Source: Parvibaculum sp035325945
GTDB taxonomy: Bacteria > Pseudomonadota > Alphaproteobacteria > Parvibaculales > Parvibaculaceae
Assembly: GCF_035325945.1 (NCBI RefSeq)
Contig: NZ_DAOKYX010000010.1
Span: 1-64,000 of the forward strand
DNA length: 64,000 bases
Direction: 5' to 3'
Below, one piece after another: positions 1-7,714 of this stretch. The stretch's first letter is position 1. Each line of letters begins with the position of its first letter. The notes below the pieces were generated by a model. It saw only the letters and a program-made list of their open reading frames with translations, searched no databases and was not told where the DNA came from. Made by a program: the position numbers and the translations under genes.

Positions 1-1
1 G

Positions 2-934
2 CGTCTCCTGAAAAAGGCCCTGAGGGTGCCGAACGATCTTCAGCTTTATCAGGCGTTGCAGTCGGGAAAGATCGGCCGCTCCATTCGCATCACCTGCCGC
101 CCCAGATCCGATGGCGGCGGTGCGCTCGTCCATTCGCGCCTGTCGGCCATGTGCTTCGCGCATGCCGCGGGCATCGAATATGTGCACACTCCGTTTTCGG
201 TCGTGACCCATGCGGAGGGCGATCCGGACGAGTGGACGAGGCGCTGGGAAGATTTCTTCAATCTCGGCCTCGGCGAAACGCCGGCCGGAGACGAAGCGGC
301 GACCGACATCAAGACGCTGCTCAATCGTCCGCGCCTTTCCCGGCAGCCGGGCCTCCTCGTTTCCGCGCTGCATTTTCACGGCTACTGCTCTAGGTTTCCC
401 GACGCCTATCGCGCGGTCATCCCTGAGTTCCGGGCGAAGTATTTCGCATCCGACAAGAGCGACATCGCGCTCAACCGGATCGAACAGGGCATCACCGTCG
501 CCTTTCACATCAGGCGCGGCGACGTCTCGCTGAGCGATCCGGTGACCGCGAGCCGCTTCACCGATGACGAGCGGCTGCTCAACCTCGCCATGCGCATCAA
601 ATCGCTGTCGCAGGAGCTTGGCGTCCCGGTACGGATCAATATCTATTCGGAAGGAGACGCGCGCGACTTCGCCCGCTACACCGATCTCGGCTGCGAGCTC
701 CATATCGGCGACGATGTCTTCACCACCTTCCACAATCTCGTCGAAAGCGATGTCCTCGTCATGGCCAAGAGCGCCTTCAGCTTTGTCGCGGCGCTGCTTT
801 CGGATGGGGTCAAGCTCTATGAGCCATTCTGGAACGCGCCTATGAGCGACTGGCTCACAGTCGACGCCCAAGGCGCCTTCGACGAGGGACGCTTCCGGAC
901 GATCCTCGCCGAACGAGCGGCCGGAGAGGCATAA
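2..934 (+). CDS. fucosyltransferase-like protein (partial, 5' end outside window)
   Basis: The frame is open to the left edge and no good ribosome site precedes the GTG at 26, so the gene probably begins upstream. About 160 residues after that GTG is an HIRRGD motif, the HxRxGD-type signature of GT11/GT23/O-fucosyltransferase-like folds that binds the GDP-sugar phosphate. The C-terminal part (AKSAFSFVAALLSDG) resembles the serine-rich end of the same fold. By family knowledge it may transfer fucose or a related sugar to a surface glycan; the substrate cannot be read from the sequence. It is followed by a gap and the denitrification module, with which it has no obvious link. The fold assignment is moderate and the exact specificity unknown. 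Confidence 0.55.
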   Translation, partial: RLLKKALRVPNDLQLYQALQSGKIGRSIRITCRPRSDGGGALVHSRLSAMCFAHAAGIEYVHTPFSVVTHAEGDPDEWTRRWEDFFNLGLGETPAGDEAATDIKTLLNRPRLSRQPGLLVSALHFHGYCSRFPDAYRAVIPEFRAKYFASDKSDIALNRIEQGITVAFHIRRGDVSLSDPVTASRFTDDERLLNLAMRIKSLSQELGVPVRINIYSEGDARDFARYTDLGCELHIGDDVFTTFHNLVESDVLVMAKSAFSFVAALLSDGVKLYEPFWNAPMSDWLTVDAQGAFDEGRFRTILAERAAGEA

Positions 935-970
935 GCACCCTGCCACGGGCCCCGGCAATCGGCCGGGCGC

Positions 971-984
971 TTGCGCTGGCGCAA
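971..984. promoter_or_regulatory. NnrR-like operator upstream of DUF1858 gene
   Basis: TTGCGCTGGCGCAA is a palindrome with perfect 6-bp arms. It fits TTGCK-N4-CGCAA, shared with the sites at 3250 and 3327. It ends 61 bases before the TTG start at 1046, exactly the distance seen for nnrS. The form resembles the NnrR motif of Rhodobacter (TTGCG-N4-CACAA). The likely binder is the Crp/Fnr protein encoded at 1246-1950; this is inference. Confidence 0.7.
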
Positions 985-1045
985 AGACGGCTCCCGCCCC
1001 ATCGATCCATCATCGCGCCCGGGAACGCTCCGCCGAGGTGCCGAT

Positions 1046-1249
1046 TTGACCATCGACGAGGAAATGACGGTCGCCGACCTCATGGATCGGTGGCCGGGGA
1101 CGATAGGCGTCTTTATTCGCCACCGCATGAGCTGCGTGGGCTGCCCCGTCTCGCCCTTTCATTCGATCAGGGTCGCCTGCGCGGAGCATGGCGTTCCGCT
1201 CGCGCCATTTCTCGCGGCGCTTGCGGAAGAAATCGGCGATGAAGGCTAG
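1046..1249 (+). CDS. DUF1858 domain small protein (denitrification-associated)
   Basis: The product is about 67 residues and belongs to the DUF1858 family, with the characteristic TVADLMDRWP opening and an MSCVGCP motif carrying two cysteines. Such small proteins usually sit beside nitrite reductase, NnrS or hybrid-cluster genes; their chemistry is not settled. The open frame reaches back to 971, but that would place the NnrR-like palindrome inside the gene. I choose the TTG at 1046, which has GAGG seven bases upstream and gives the usual family N-terminus. The stop codon TAG lies in the palindrome CTAG shared with the convergent regulator gene. Its role in NO or nitrite metabolism is inferred from neighbours and the operator. 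Confidence 0.8.
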   Translation: MTIDEEMTVADLMDRWPGTIGVFIRHRMSCVGCPVSPFHSIRVACAEHGVPLAPFLAALAEEIGDEG

Positions 1250-1950
1250 CTCCCGTCCCGGCCGCGCTCGGCAAAGATCATGAGCTTGTGGGGCTCCTTG
1301 AGGACGATGCGCTTGCGGCCGCTCCCGATCAGCCCCTGCTCTTCCCATGCGCTCAGAATGCGGCTGACCGTATGAAGCGTCGTGCCGGTCATCTCGGCGA
1401 TGTCCTGCCGGGTGATCGGAAAGTCGATGAGGATGCCCTCCTCCGTCTTTTTCCCGGCCTGATTGACGAGCCTCAGCAGCGCATGGGCGACCCGCCGCTG
1501 AACCTCCTCGGTCGAAAGCTCGCGGATGCGCGTATGCGCCTCCTGAAGGCGCTGGCCCACAGTCTGCAACGCGCTCACGGCAAGCGAGGGAATGCGGGCG
1601 ACGAAATCGTCCCAGTGCCGCGAATCCCAGGCCAGCGTCCGGCTTTCCGTCACCGCAATCGCCGTTCCCGGATAGTCGTCGCGCCGCAGCGCTCTGGCGA
1701 TGCCGTAGAGGTCGCCCGGATTGACGTGGCGGACGACCACCTGCCGCCCGTCCGGCGTCACCTGCGAAACCTTGAGCCGGCCTTCGAGGAGAAGGAAGAA
1801 TTCGCCTGCCGGATCGCCCTGCTGAAAAACGGCCTCACCCTCGGCGATTCGCCGCGTATGCGAAAGCGCCAGCACCGCCTCGATATCGGCATCGTCCATC
1901 TTCGCAAACATGTCGAAGCTGCGGACGAGCGAGGCATCGGGACGGGACAT
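1246..1950 (-). CDS. nnrR: Crp/Fnr family regulator, NnrR/Dnr-like
   Basis: The product has 234 residues in the usual Crp/Fnr layout: an N-terminal cyclic-nucleotide-type beta barrel (about 20-120), a dimer helix, and a C-terminal winged helix-turn-helix with QDIAEMTGTTLHTVSR. There is no cysteine at all, so it cannot carry the oxygen-sensing FeS cluster of Fnr; this fits the NO-responsive NnrR/Dnr branch, which is known to use haem. The recognition helix has His where Fnr has the Glu that reads TTGAT, consistent with the TTGC half-sites nearby. The ATG at 1950 gives the family length; the frame is open further upstream. It sits between the DUF1858 gene and nirK. No operator is visible before its own start. 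The symbol is an inference from context. Confidence 0.8.
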   Translation of the reverse strand: MSRPDASLVRSFDMFAKMDDADIEAVLALSHTRRIAEGEAVFQQGDPAGEFFLLLEGRLKVSQVTPDGRQVVVRHVNPGDLYGIARALRRDDYPGTAIAVTESRTLAWDSRHWDDFVARIPSLAVSALQTVGQRLQEAHTRIRELSTEEVQRRVAHALLRLVNQAGKKTEEGILIDFPITRQDIAEMTGTTLHTVSRILSAWEEQGLIGSGRKRIVLKEPHKLMIFAERGRDGS

Positions 1951-2015
1951 GGGGCGCTTCTCGAATGTGCGGAAGGGATGGACGCTACTATAGACCATCG
2001 CCCCTCCCCGCAAAG

Positions 2016-2051
2016 AGGATGGCCGCTCCCCACGCGGAAAGCGGCCATCCT
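2016..2051 (-). terminator. stem-loop terminator after nirK
   Basis: AGGATGGCCGCT (2016-2027) pairs perfectly with AGCGGCCATCCT (2040-2051) around a 12-base loop. It lies 20 bases past the nirK stop, and the transcript then reads CTTTG, a weak U-tract. It probably separates nirK from the downstream regulator gene on the same strand. Confidence 0.65.
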
Positions 2052-2071
2052 TGCCCCTCGCCCGCTTCAGG

Positions 2072-3166
2072 TCAGAGGCTCGCGGCCTTGACTGGCGCGC
2101 CGCCACGGAACACCGCCGAATTGGGCGGGCCCTCGACCTCGATCACGGCCACGAGCCCCTTGTCGACCCTGGAGAGCGCGTGATCAACGATGAGGTATTT
2201 GCCGGGCACCTCGAACGTTACTTCCGCGATCATGGCGCCGCCCGGCGGAACGGAGACGGTCTGCACATCGGCCATCGGCCTCGTCGTCACCGTGCCGTAG
2301 TCATAGACCTTGTCCATGATCTCGCCGATCACATGAAAGGACGATGTGCAGTTGGGGCCGCCCACGCCGAAGAAGATGCGCGCGGTCTCGCCGCTCTTCA
2401 CCTTCATCGGATGCTGCTCGCTCAACGCGCCCACGGCACCGTTGAAGACGAAGAATTGAGGGCGCTCGTTCATCAGGTTCTCATAGCTTTCCGTCAGCTC
2501 GCCCTGCGTGCCGAAAGGCTCCTCCGTGTAGATCTCACCCTGCATCACATAGAATTCGTGATCCACCTTCTCGAGGCCGCCCGCAGGCTCGACAAGGATG
2601 AGCCCATACATGCCGGCTGCGATGTGCTGCGCGGCCGGTCGCGTCGCACAGTGATAGACATAGAGGCCGGGCTTCAGCGCCTTGAAGGTGAAGCTCTTCG
2701 TCTCGCCCGGCGCCGCCTCCGATTCATGCATGCCGCCGCCGGGGCCCGTCACGGAGTGAAGGTCCACGCTGTGCATCATGGAGCTGTCGGCGGGGTTGGT
2801 GAGCCGCACCTCAACCGTGTCATCCACACGGACGCGGAGGAAGGGCCCCGGCACCTTGCCGTTGAAGGTCCAGTACTGAAAGGTCGCGCCATCGGCGAGC
2901 TGCCCCGTCACCTCGGAGGTTTCGAGATCGACTGTCACATGCATCGGGCCGCGCGCGCCCACGGGGCGCGGCAGATCGGTGGGAAGCCGCACGATGCTCG
3001 CCGCCTTCGCGCCGCTGGCAGGGGCGGGTTTGGCCGGAGACTCATGGTCCATCCGCATCGCGGCGGACGCGATGCCCGTTCCGCCGATGAGGCTGCCAAG
3101 GCCGATACCGAGAAACGCCGCGGACCCCAGAAGCTGCCGGCGATCGGTAAAATTTTCTTTTTTCAT
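2072..3166 (-). CDS. nirK: copper-containing nitrite reductase (NirK, AniA-like class)
   Basis: A 364-residue periplasmic enzyme reducing nitrite to nitric oxide, the key denitrification step. The N-terminus has a twin-arginine pattern (TDRRQLLG) and a hydrophobic stretch ending in an ASA cleavage site. Two cupredoxin domains follow. Type 1 copper ligands are the His of MHSVDLH (near 129) and the Cys, His and Met of HCATRPAAQHIAAGMYG (near 171). Type 2 ligands are the second His of MHSVDLH, the His before that Cys, and the His of SSFHVIGE (near 275); the catalytic Asp of HSVDLH is present. The short spacing between Cys and His marks the AniA-like class II enzymes. The ATG at 3166 has AAAGGGG upstream. 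It is divergent from nnrS. Confidence 0.95.
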   Translation of the reverse strand: MKKENFTDRRQLLGSAAFLGIGLGSLIGGTGIASAAMRMDHESPAKPAPASGAKAASIVRLPTDLPRPVGARGPMHVTVDLETSEVTGQLADGATFQYWTFNGKVPGPFLRVRVDDTVEVRLTNPADSSMMHSVDLHSVTGPGGGMHESEAAPGETKSFTFKALKPGLYVYHCATRPAAQHIAAGMYGLILVEPAGGLEKVDHEFYVMQGEIYTEEPFGTQGELTESYENLMNERPQFFVFNGAVGALSEQHPMKVKSGETARIFFGVGGPNCTSSFHVIGEIMDKVYDYGTVTTRPMADVQTVSVPPGGAMIAEVTFEVPGKYLIVDHALSRVDKGLVAVIEVEGPPNSAVFRGGAPVKAASL

Positions 3167-3176
3167 CTCAACCCCT

Positions 3177-3191
3177 TTGGGCTGCGCCCAA
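3177..3191 (-). promoter_or_regulatory. hairpin in the nirK leader next to the ribosome site
   Basis: TTGGGC-TGC-GCCCAA is a perfect 6-bp inverted repeat with a 3-base loop. Its 3' arm in the nirK mRNA runs directly into the Shine-Dalgarno AAAGGGG, so folding could limit ribosome access. Whether it acts in regulation is not shown. Confidence 0.4.
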
Positions 3192-3249
3192 CCCAGCTCC
3201 TCCCCGCCGCTCGACGCCACAAGTCTCGGCACCGCAGGACCGCCGATCT

Positions 3250-3263
3250 TTGCTGCAACGCAA
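3250..3263. promoter_or_regulatory. NnrR-like operator upstream of nirK
   Basis: TTGCTGCAACGCAA, within the longer palindrome TTTGCTGCAACGCAAA (3249-3264). It is 83 bases upstream of the nirK ATG. It fits the TTGCK-N4-CGCAA pattern shared by three sites in this 2.4-kb stretch. Confidence 0.7.
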
Positions 3264-3326
3264 ACAAGGCCGCCTCATCTCGCACCTGCGACGACACGCC
3301 GCCCGTGAATGCGTCTCAATCTTGAT

Positions 3327-3340
3327 TTGCTGAATCGCAA
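3327..3340. promoter_or_regulatory. NnrR-like operator upstream of nnrS
   Basis: TTGCTGAATCGCAA ends 61 bases before the nnrS ATG. Its centre is 77 bp from that of the nirK-side site, so each divergent gene has its own box. If the site is centred at the usual -41.5, transcription of nnrS would begin near 3375. Confidence 0.7.
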
Positions 3341-3401
3341 CGTCCTGTCTCCGCGCTAGGATTAGGCTTGCTGAGCATGCAAACAGGGAGAGGAACCCGC
3401 C

Positions 3402-4595
3402 ATGGAGGGAACGAGCAGTCAGAGGCGCGCCTATGTGGGATCGGCATTTCTGAGCGGGGGCTTTCGCCCGTTCTATCTTTGCGGCGCGCTCTACGCCGCG
3501 CTTGCCGTGCCGTTCTGGGTTCTCTTTCTCCATGGGATCGTTGCCCCCGGCGGCGCGCCGCTTGAGCCGCTTTACTGGCACGCGCATGAGATGATCTTCG
3601 GCTTTCTGGGCGCGATCGTTGGCGGCTTCATCCTCACCGCCATTCCAAACTGGACGGGCCGCCTGCCCGTCATGGGAAATCCCCTCGGCGCGCTCCTCGC
3701 GCTCTGGCTTGCCGGGCGCGTCGGCGTCGCGCTTCTCGGCGCCGGAGCGATCACCCCGGCGGCGGCGCTCCTTCTCGACCTCGCCTATCCGGCGGCGCTC
3801 GTCGCCACCACCTTGCGGGAAATCGTCGCTGGCAAGAACTGGCGCAATCTGCCCGTCGTCGGCCTCGTCGCGGTCTTCGGCCTCGCCAACCTGCTCTTCT
3901 ATATCAGCTTCTGGACCGCCCTCGACCCCATGCTCGCCATCCGCCTCGCGCTTGGCGGCGCCGCCGTTCTCATCACATTGATCGGTGGACGGATCACACC
4001 GAGCTTCACGCGGAACTGGCTCGCAAAGGGCCATGGCGAACCCTTCCCCGCGCCGTTCGGCATGGTGGATCGCGCGGCGCTCCTCCTCACCGGGCTCTCC
4101 ATGCTCGGCTGGGCGATCTTCGTGGACGGGCCTGCGGTGGGCGCGCTCCTGCTCCTCGCCGGGGCCGTGCAACTCGTCAGACTGTTGCGCTGGCAGGGCT
4201 TGCGAACGGCGAGCGAGCCGCTCGTCCTCATCCTGCATATCGGCTATGGCTGGCTCGTCGTATCGCTTCTTGCGATGGGCGCCGCCGCACTCGCCCCTTA
4301 CGCTGTGAATGGCAGCGCCGCGCTGCACGCGCTGACCGCCGGGGCCATCGGCACGATGACGCTTGCCGTGATGACGCGCTCGACGCTCGGCCATACCGGA
4401 CGCGCGCTGACGGCCGATGGCGGCACGGTCGCGATCTTTGTGCTCGTCAATCTCGGCGCTGTTCTGCGCATTGCTGCGCACCTGCTTCCGATGAATTATG
4501 TGCAGGCAACAACCATCGCCGGCACGTTTTGGAGCGCGGCATTCCTCGTCTTCGCGCTCAAATACGGGCAATATCTGCTGACGCCGCGCCGTTGA
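3402..4595 (+). CDS. nnrS: NnrS family haem-copper membrane protein
   Basis: A 397-residue polytopic membrane protein with about 12 hydrophobic segments. The family signature is clear: HAHEMIFGFLGA followed by GGFILTAIPNWTGR near residues 57-85, and a HTGR motif near 330. NnrS proteins bind haem and copper and protect denitrifying cells from nitric oxide stress, by relieving iron-nitrosyl build-up. The ATG at 3402 has GGGAGAGG upstream. The gene is divergent from nirK and shares the control region with the paired NnrR-like boxes, so co-induction by NO is likely. It ends six bases from the convergent homospermidine synthase gene. Confidence 0.93.
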   Translation: MEGTSSQRRAYVGSAFLSGGFRPFYLCGALYAALAVPFWVLFLHGIVAPGGAPLEPLYWHAHEMIFGFLGAIVGGFILTAIPNWTGRLPVMGNPLGALLALWLAGRVGVALLGAGAITPAAALLLDLAYPAALVATTLREIVAGKNWRNLPVVGLVAVFGLANLLFYISFWTALDPMLAIRLALGGAAVLITLIGGRITPSFTRNWLAKGHGEPFPAPFGMVDRAALLLTGLSMLGWAIFVDGPAVGALLLLAGAVQLVRLLRWQGLRTASEPLVLILHIGYGWLVVSLLAMGAAALAPYAVNGSAALHALTAGAIGTMTLAVMTRSTLGHTGRALTADGGTVAIFVLVNLGAVLRIAAHLLPMNYVQATTIAGTFWSAAFLVFALKYGQYLLTPRR

Positions 4596-4601
4596 GCGGC
4601 A

Positions 4602-6026
4602 TCAGGCGACGCGGAAATTCTTGAACTGCCAGGGGTCGTCCCTGTCGAGATCCTCCGGAAAGAGGACGCCGCGATCGGCAAGCGGCGTCCAGTCGCTATA
4701 GGCGCCGACAATCCCGCCGAGATATGGCGCGCAAATCTCGATGACGCGCTCGAAATCGAGTTCATCAGGTTCAAGTATCCCGCAACGCGGATTTTCCATG
4801 GCCCATATGACACCGGCGAGCACGGCGGATGTGACCTGAAGGCCGGTGGCGTTGTTGTTCGGCGCAAGACGCCGCGCCTCCTCGATCGAAAGGCGCGAGC
4901 CATACCAATAGGACTTGCGCGCATGCCCCATGAGGAGCACGCCAAGCTCGTCTCTCCCGCTGACGATATCGTCGACGGCGATGCGCATGTTGTCCTGAAG
5001 ATGCCAGTTCTTGCCCGCGAGCTCATGCACCGAGAGCACCGCCGCATCGCAAGGGTGATAGGCGTAATGCACCGTGGGGCGATAGATGACGTTCTCGCCT
5101 TCGCGCACCGTCAGATATGAGGCGATCGAAATCGATTCACCATGCGTGATGAGGAAGCCGTGATAGGGCCCCTCCAGCGGCGTCCAGCTTCGCACGCGGG
5201 TCGATGCGCCGGGACGGCCGAGATAGATCGCCGCGCCACCGCCGAATTCATGCCGGAACCCGTCTTCGGGAAAATGCCGTTCATGGCTGCCCCAGCCGAG
5301 TTCGGCGGGCTGGCATCCTTCGCCGACAAAGCCTTCGACCGACCATGTGTTGACGAACTCGCCGACGCGCTTCGGCACAGATGACACCTGCGTATCGCGT
5401 TCGGCGATGTGGATGACACGAATGCCGAGCCTCTGTGCCAGCTGGGCCCATTCCTCCCGCGACCGGGGCTTCGGGATATCGAACCCCAGATCGGCGGCGA
5501 CATTGAGCAGCGCCTGCTTGACGAGGTGCGAGACGAGGCCGGGGTTGGCGCCATGCGTGATGATCGCGGTCGGCCCGTTCTGGCACTTCGCGCGGAGCGC
5601 CAGCGCCTCCTCGCGCAACGCATAGTTCGAGCGCAGCGAAGGCGGGATCGAAGTGTCCGTGTAACGGCCCGGCCATGGCTCGATGCAGGTATCGAGATAA
5701 AGCGCGCCGCGACGATGGCAGAACTCGACCAGGGCGAGGCTCGACACATCGACGGAAAGGTTGAGAAGGAAATCGCCTTCGCCGATCAGCGGATCGAGGA
5801 TCTCCGCGTAATTCTCTCTCGTCAGCGGATGCACGATGAAGCGGATGCCCAGCGCCTCCGCCTCGGCGCGGCCGCTCTCATCCGCCGTGAGTATCGTGAT
5901 CCGGGATGGCGCGATGTCGACATGACGCAGGATCAGGGGCAGAGTGCCCTGCCCGATGCTGCCGAAGCCGACCATGACGATGCGGCCCTGAAACGCGACG
6001 ATTTTCGTGTCGTTGGACATCTTCAC
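4602..6026 (-). CDS. hss: homospermidine synthase
   Basis: A 474-residue enzyme of the Blastochloris-type bacterial homospermidine synthase family. It joins two putrescines (or putrescine and spermidine) with NAD+ as internal hydride carrier to give sym-homospermidine, the main polyamine of many alphaproteobacteria. A Rossmann motif VMVGFGSIGQG lies near residue 18, and the conserved ITHGANPGLVSHLVKQ and EPWPGRY blocks are present. The length matches the family (about 477). The start may be the GTG at 6026 or the ATG two codons later (6020). A putrescine-type importer lies 40 kb downstream in this window, but no direct link is seen. Confidence 0.95.
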   Translation of the reverse strand: MKMSNDTKIVAFQGRIVMVGFGSIGQGTLPLILRHVDIAPSRITILTADESGRAEAEALGIRFIVHPLTRENYAEILDPLIGEGDFLLNLSVDVSSLALVEFCHRRGALYLDTCIEPWPGRYTDTSIPPSLRSNYALREEALALRAKCQNGPTAIITHGANPGLVSHLVKQALLNVAADLGFDIPKPRSREEWAQLAQRLGIRVIHIAERDTQVSSVPKRVGEFVNTWSVEGFVGEGCQPAELGWGSHERHFPEDGFRHEFGGGAAIYLGRPGASTRVRSWTPLEGPYHGFLITHGESISIASYLTVREGENVIYRPTVHYAYHPCDAAVLSVHELAGKNWHLQDNMRIAVDDIVSGRDELGVLLMGHARKSYWYGSRLSIEEARRLAPNNNATGLQVTSAVLAGVIWAMENPRCGILEPDELDFERVIEICAPYLGGIVGAYSDWTPLADRGVLFPEDLDRDDPWQFKNFRVA

Positions 6027-6135
6027 AATTCCGGCGATGGCGGCGTGGCTCTCGAAGATTTACGACCTCACTCCGCCTTATACCGAACATGATTTCCCAT
6101 TGAAAGAATGCATCTGAAAGCGCCCCAAGCGTTCT

Positions 6136-6149
6136 TTGATCGAGGTCAA
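6136..6149. promoter_or_regulatory. FNR/FixK-type box upstream of hpf operon
   Basis: TTGATCGAGGTCAA matches the FNR/FixK/FnrL consensus TTGAT-N4-ATCAA at 9 of 10 defined positions. It ends 54 bases before the hpf ATG. The reverse complement of the identical 14-mer lies upstream of ppsA (10002-10015). A site centred at -41.5 would put the start of transcription near 6184. Confidence 0.8.
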
Positions 6150-6203
6150 TGCAAAGCCCCCCTGCCCGGTCATGACTAGTTGGCACAGAGGCAGGAGACG
6201 TTC

Positions 6204-6560
6204 ATGCAAATTCCCCTTTCCATCACCTTCCGCCACATCGAGCCATCGCCCGCTCTCGAGCAGCGCATCCGCCAATCGGTGGAAAGGCTCGAACATCTTT
6301 ATGGCCGCATCACCGGCTGCGACGTGGTGGTCGAGGCGCCGCAACATGGGCCGAAGAAGGGTGGCCTCTTCACCGTCAGCATCAATCTTCGCGTGCCCGG
6401 CCATGAGATCGCGGTGACGGGTCCGCGCCCCAGGGATCACGCGCATGAGGATGCCCATGTCGCCGTCAGAGATGCGTTCGAAGCGGTCGCGCGTCGGCTC
6501 GAGGATCATGCGCGGAGGACGCGCGGCGACGTGAAAACCCACTGGACCCCACCCGGCTAG
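6204..6560 (+). CDS. hpf: HPF/RaiA-type ribosome hibernation factor, short form
   Basis: A 118-residue protein of the sigma-54 modulation/HPF family. It has the N-terminal ribosome-binding alpha/beta domain (ITFRHIEPSPALEQRIRQ, later VNLR-type strand and DAFEAVARRLEDHARR helix) and lacks the C-terminal dimerisation domain of long HPF. The family binds the 30S subunit and silences ribosomes in stasis. The ATG at 6204 follows AGGAGA, better than the upstream in-frame start. It is first in the operon with an alcohol dehydrogenase, FtsH and a DUF3775 gene, behind an FNR/FixK box, so it probably acts under oxygen limitation. Genome-wide it may be a second copy beside a housekeeping hpf. Confidence 0.88.
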   Translation: MQIPLSITFRHIEPSPALEQRIRQSVERLEHLYGRITGCDVVVEAPQHGPKKGGLFTVSINLRVPGHEIAVTGPRPRDHAHEDAHVAVRDAFEAVARRLEDHARRTRGDVKTHWTPPG

Positions 6561-6599
6561 AGCGCGCTTCGCGCCGCCGCGACAGGAAAGGACCAGGTC

Positions 6600-7637
6600 A
6601 TGAAGGCTCTCGTTTATCAAGGCCCGGGCAAGAAGGCCCTGGAAGACCGCCCCATGCCGGAAATTTCGGACCCGACCGACGCCATCGTCAAGGTCAGCCG
6701 GACGACGATCTGCGGCACCGATCTCCACATTCTCAAGGGCGATGTTGCGACCTGCAAACCGGGGCGCGTCCTCGGCCATGAGGGCGTCGGTATCGTGGAG
6801 AAGACGGGGCCCGGCGTCACCGCCTTCAAGAAGGGCGATCACGTCCTCATTTCCTGCATCTCGTCCTGTGGCAAATGCGACTATTGCCGCCGGGGCATCT
6901 ATTCGCATTGCACGACGGGCGGCTGGATTCTCGGCAATGAGATCGACGGCACACAGGCCGAATATGTGCGCATTCCTCATGCCGATACGAGCCTCTATCC
7001 CGTTCCCGCCGGAGCCGATGAGGAAGCGCTCGTCATGCTGAGCGACATCCTCCCCACCGGCTTCGAGTGCGGCGTTCTCAATGGCAAGGTCAAGCCGGGC
7101 GACACCATCGCCATTGTCGGCGCCGGTCCCATCGGCCTCGCGGCGCTGCTGACAGCCCAGTTCTTCTCGCCCGCCGAGATCATCATGATCGACCTCATCG
7201 ACAACCGGCTCGAAGTGGCAAAGCGTTTCGGTGCCACAACGGCCGTCAACAGCGCCAACGGCAAGGCCGTCGAGACAATCATGAAGATGACGGGCGGACG
7301 CGGCGTCGATGCCGCTATTGAGGCGGTCGGCGTCCCCGCCACGTTCATCCTGTGTCAGGACATCGTCGCGCCGGGGGGCACCATCGCGAATATCGGCGTT
7401 CACGGCACCAAGGTCGACCTCCATCTGGAGACGCTCTGGTCGCGGAACATTTCGATCACGACGCGCCTTGTCGACACTGTAACGACGCCGATGCTGCTGA
7501 AGACGGTACGGTCGAAGAAGATCGACCCGAAGCTCCTCATCACGCATCGCTTCAAGCTCGCCGAAATGCTCAAGGCCTATGACACTTTTTCTGACGCCGC
7601 CAAAACCCACTCTCTGAAGGTCATCATCGAGGTGTGA
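6600..7637 (+). CDS. zinc-dependent alcohol dehydrogenase (MDR family)
   Basis: A 345-residue medium-chain dehydrogenase/reductase. Catalytic zinc ligands are in TICGTDLH (Cys near 38) and GHEGVG (His near 60). The structural-zinc lobe is CGKCDYCRRGIYSHC. The NAD-binding Rossmann motif is VGAGPIGLAA near residue 175, followed by the acidic residue of MIDLIDNR, which favours NAD(H) over NADP(H). It oxidises or reduces small alcohols/aldehydes; the true substrate is unknown. It follows hpf by 39 bases behind the same FNR/FixK box, so a role in fermentative redox balance is likely but inferred. A second MDR enzyme at 32435 is similar in layout. Confidence 0.9.
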   Translation: MKALVYQGPGKKALEDRPMPEISDPTDAIVKVSRTTICGTDLHILKGDVATCKPGRVLGHEGVGIVEKTGPGVTAFKKGDHVLISCISSCGKCDYCRRGIYSHCTTGGWILGNEIDGTQAEYVRIPHADTSLYPVPAGADEEALVMLSDILPTGFECGVLNGKVKPGDTIAIVGAGPIGLAALLTAQFFSPAEIIMIDLIDNRLEVAKRFGATTAVNSANGKAVETIMKMTGGRGVDAAIEAVGVPATFILCQDIVAPGGTIANIGVHGTKVDLHLETLWSRNISITTRLVDTVTTPMLLKTVRSKKIDPKLLITHRFKLAEMLKAYDTFSDAAKTHSLKVIIEV

Positions 7638-7714
7638 ACGGGGCATGAAACCGATCGCCGGGAAAAGCGTCTTCTTTCCCATCCCGCGCCACGGCGCATG
7701 AGGCCCTCGCAGCC

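Noticed and set aside
2051..3325. A plus-strand frame opposite nirK
   Set aside because: NirK copper ligands and signal peptide are on the minus strand; the plus frame would also cover both operators.
3168..4571. A 467-codon minus-strand frame opposite nnrS
   Set aside because: Glutamate/arginine-rich shadow frame; NnrS motifs are on the plus strand.
5878..6186. Small minus-strand frame across the hss start
   Set aside because: Overlaps the FNR-type box and the hss N-terminus; no family likeness.
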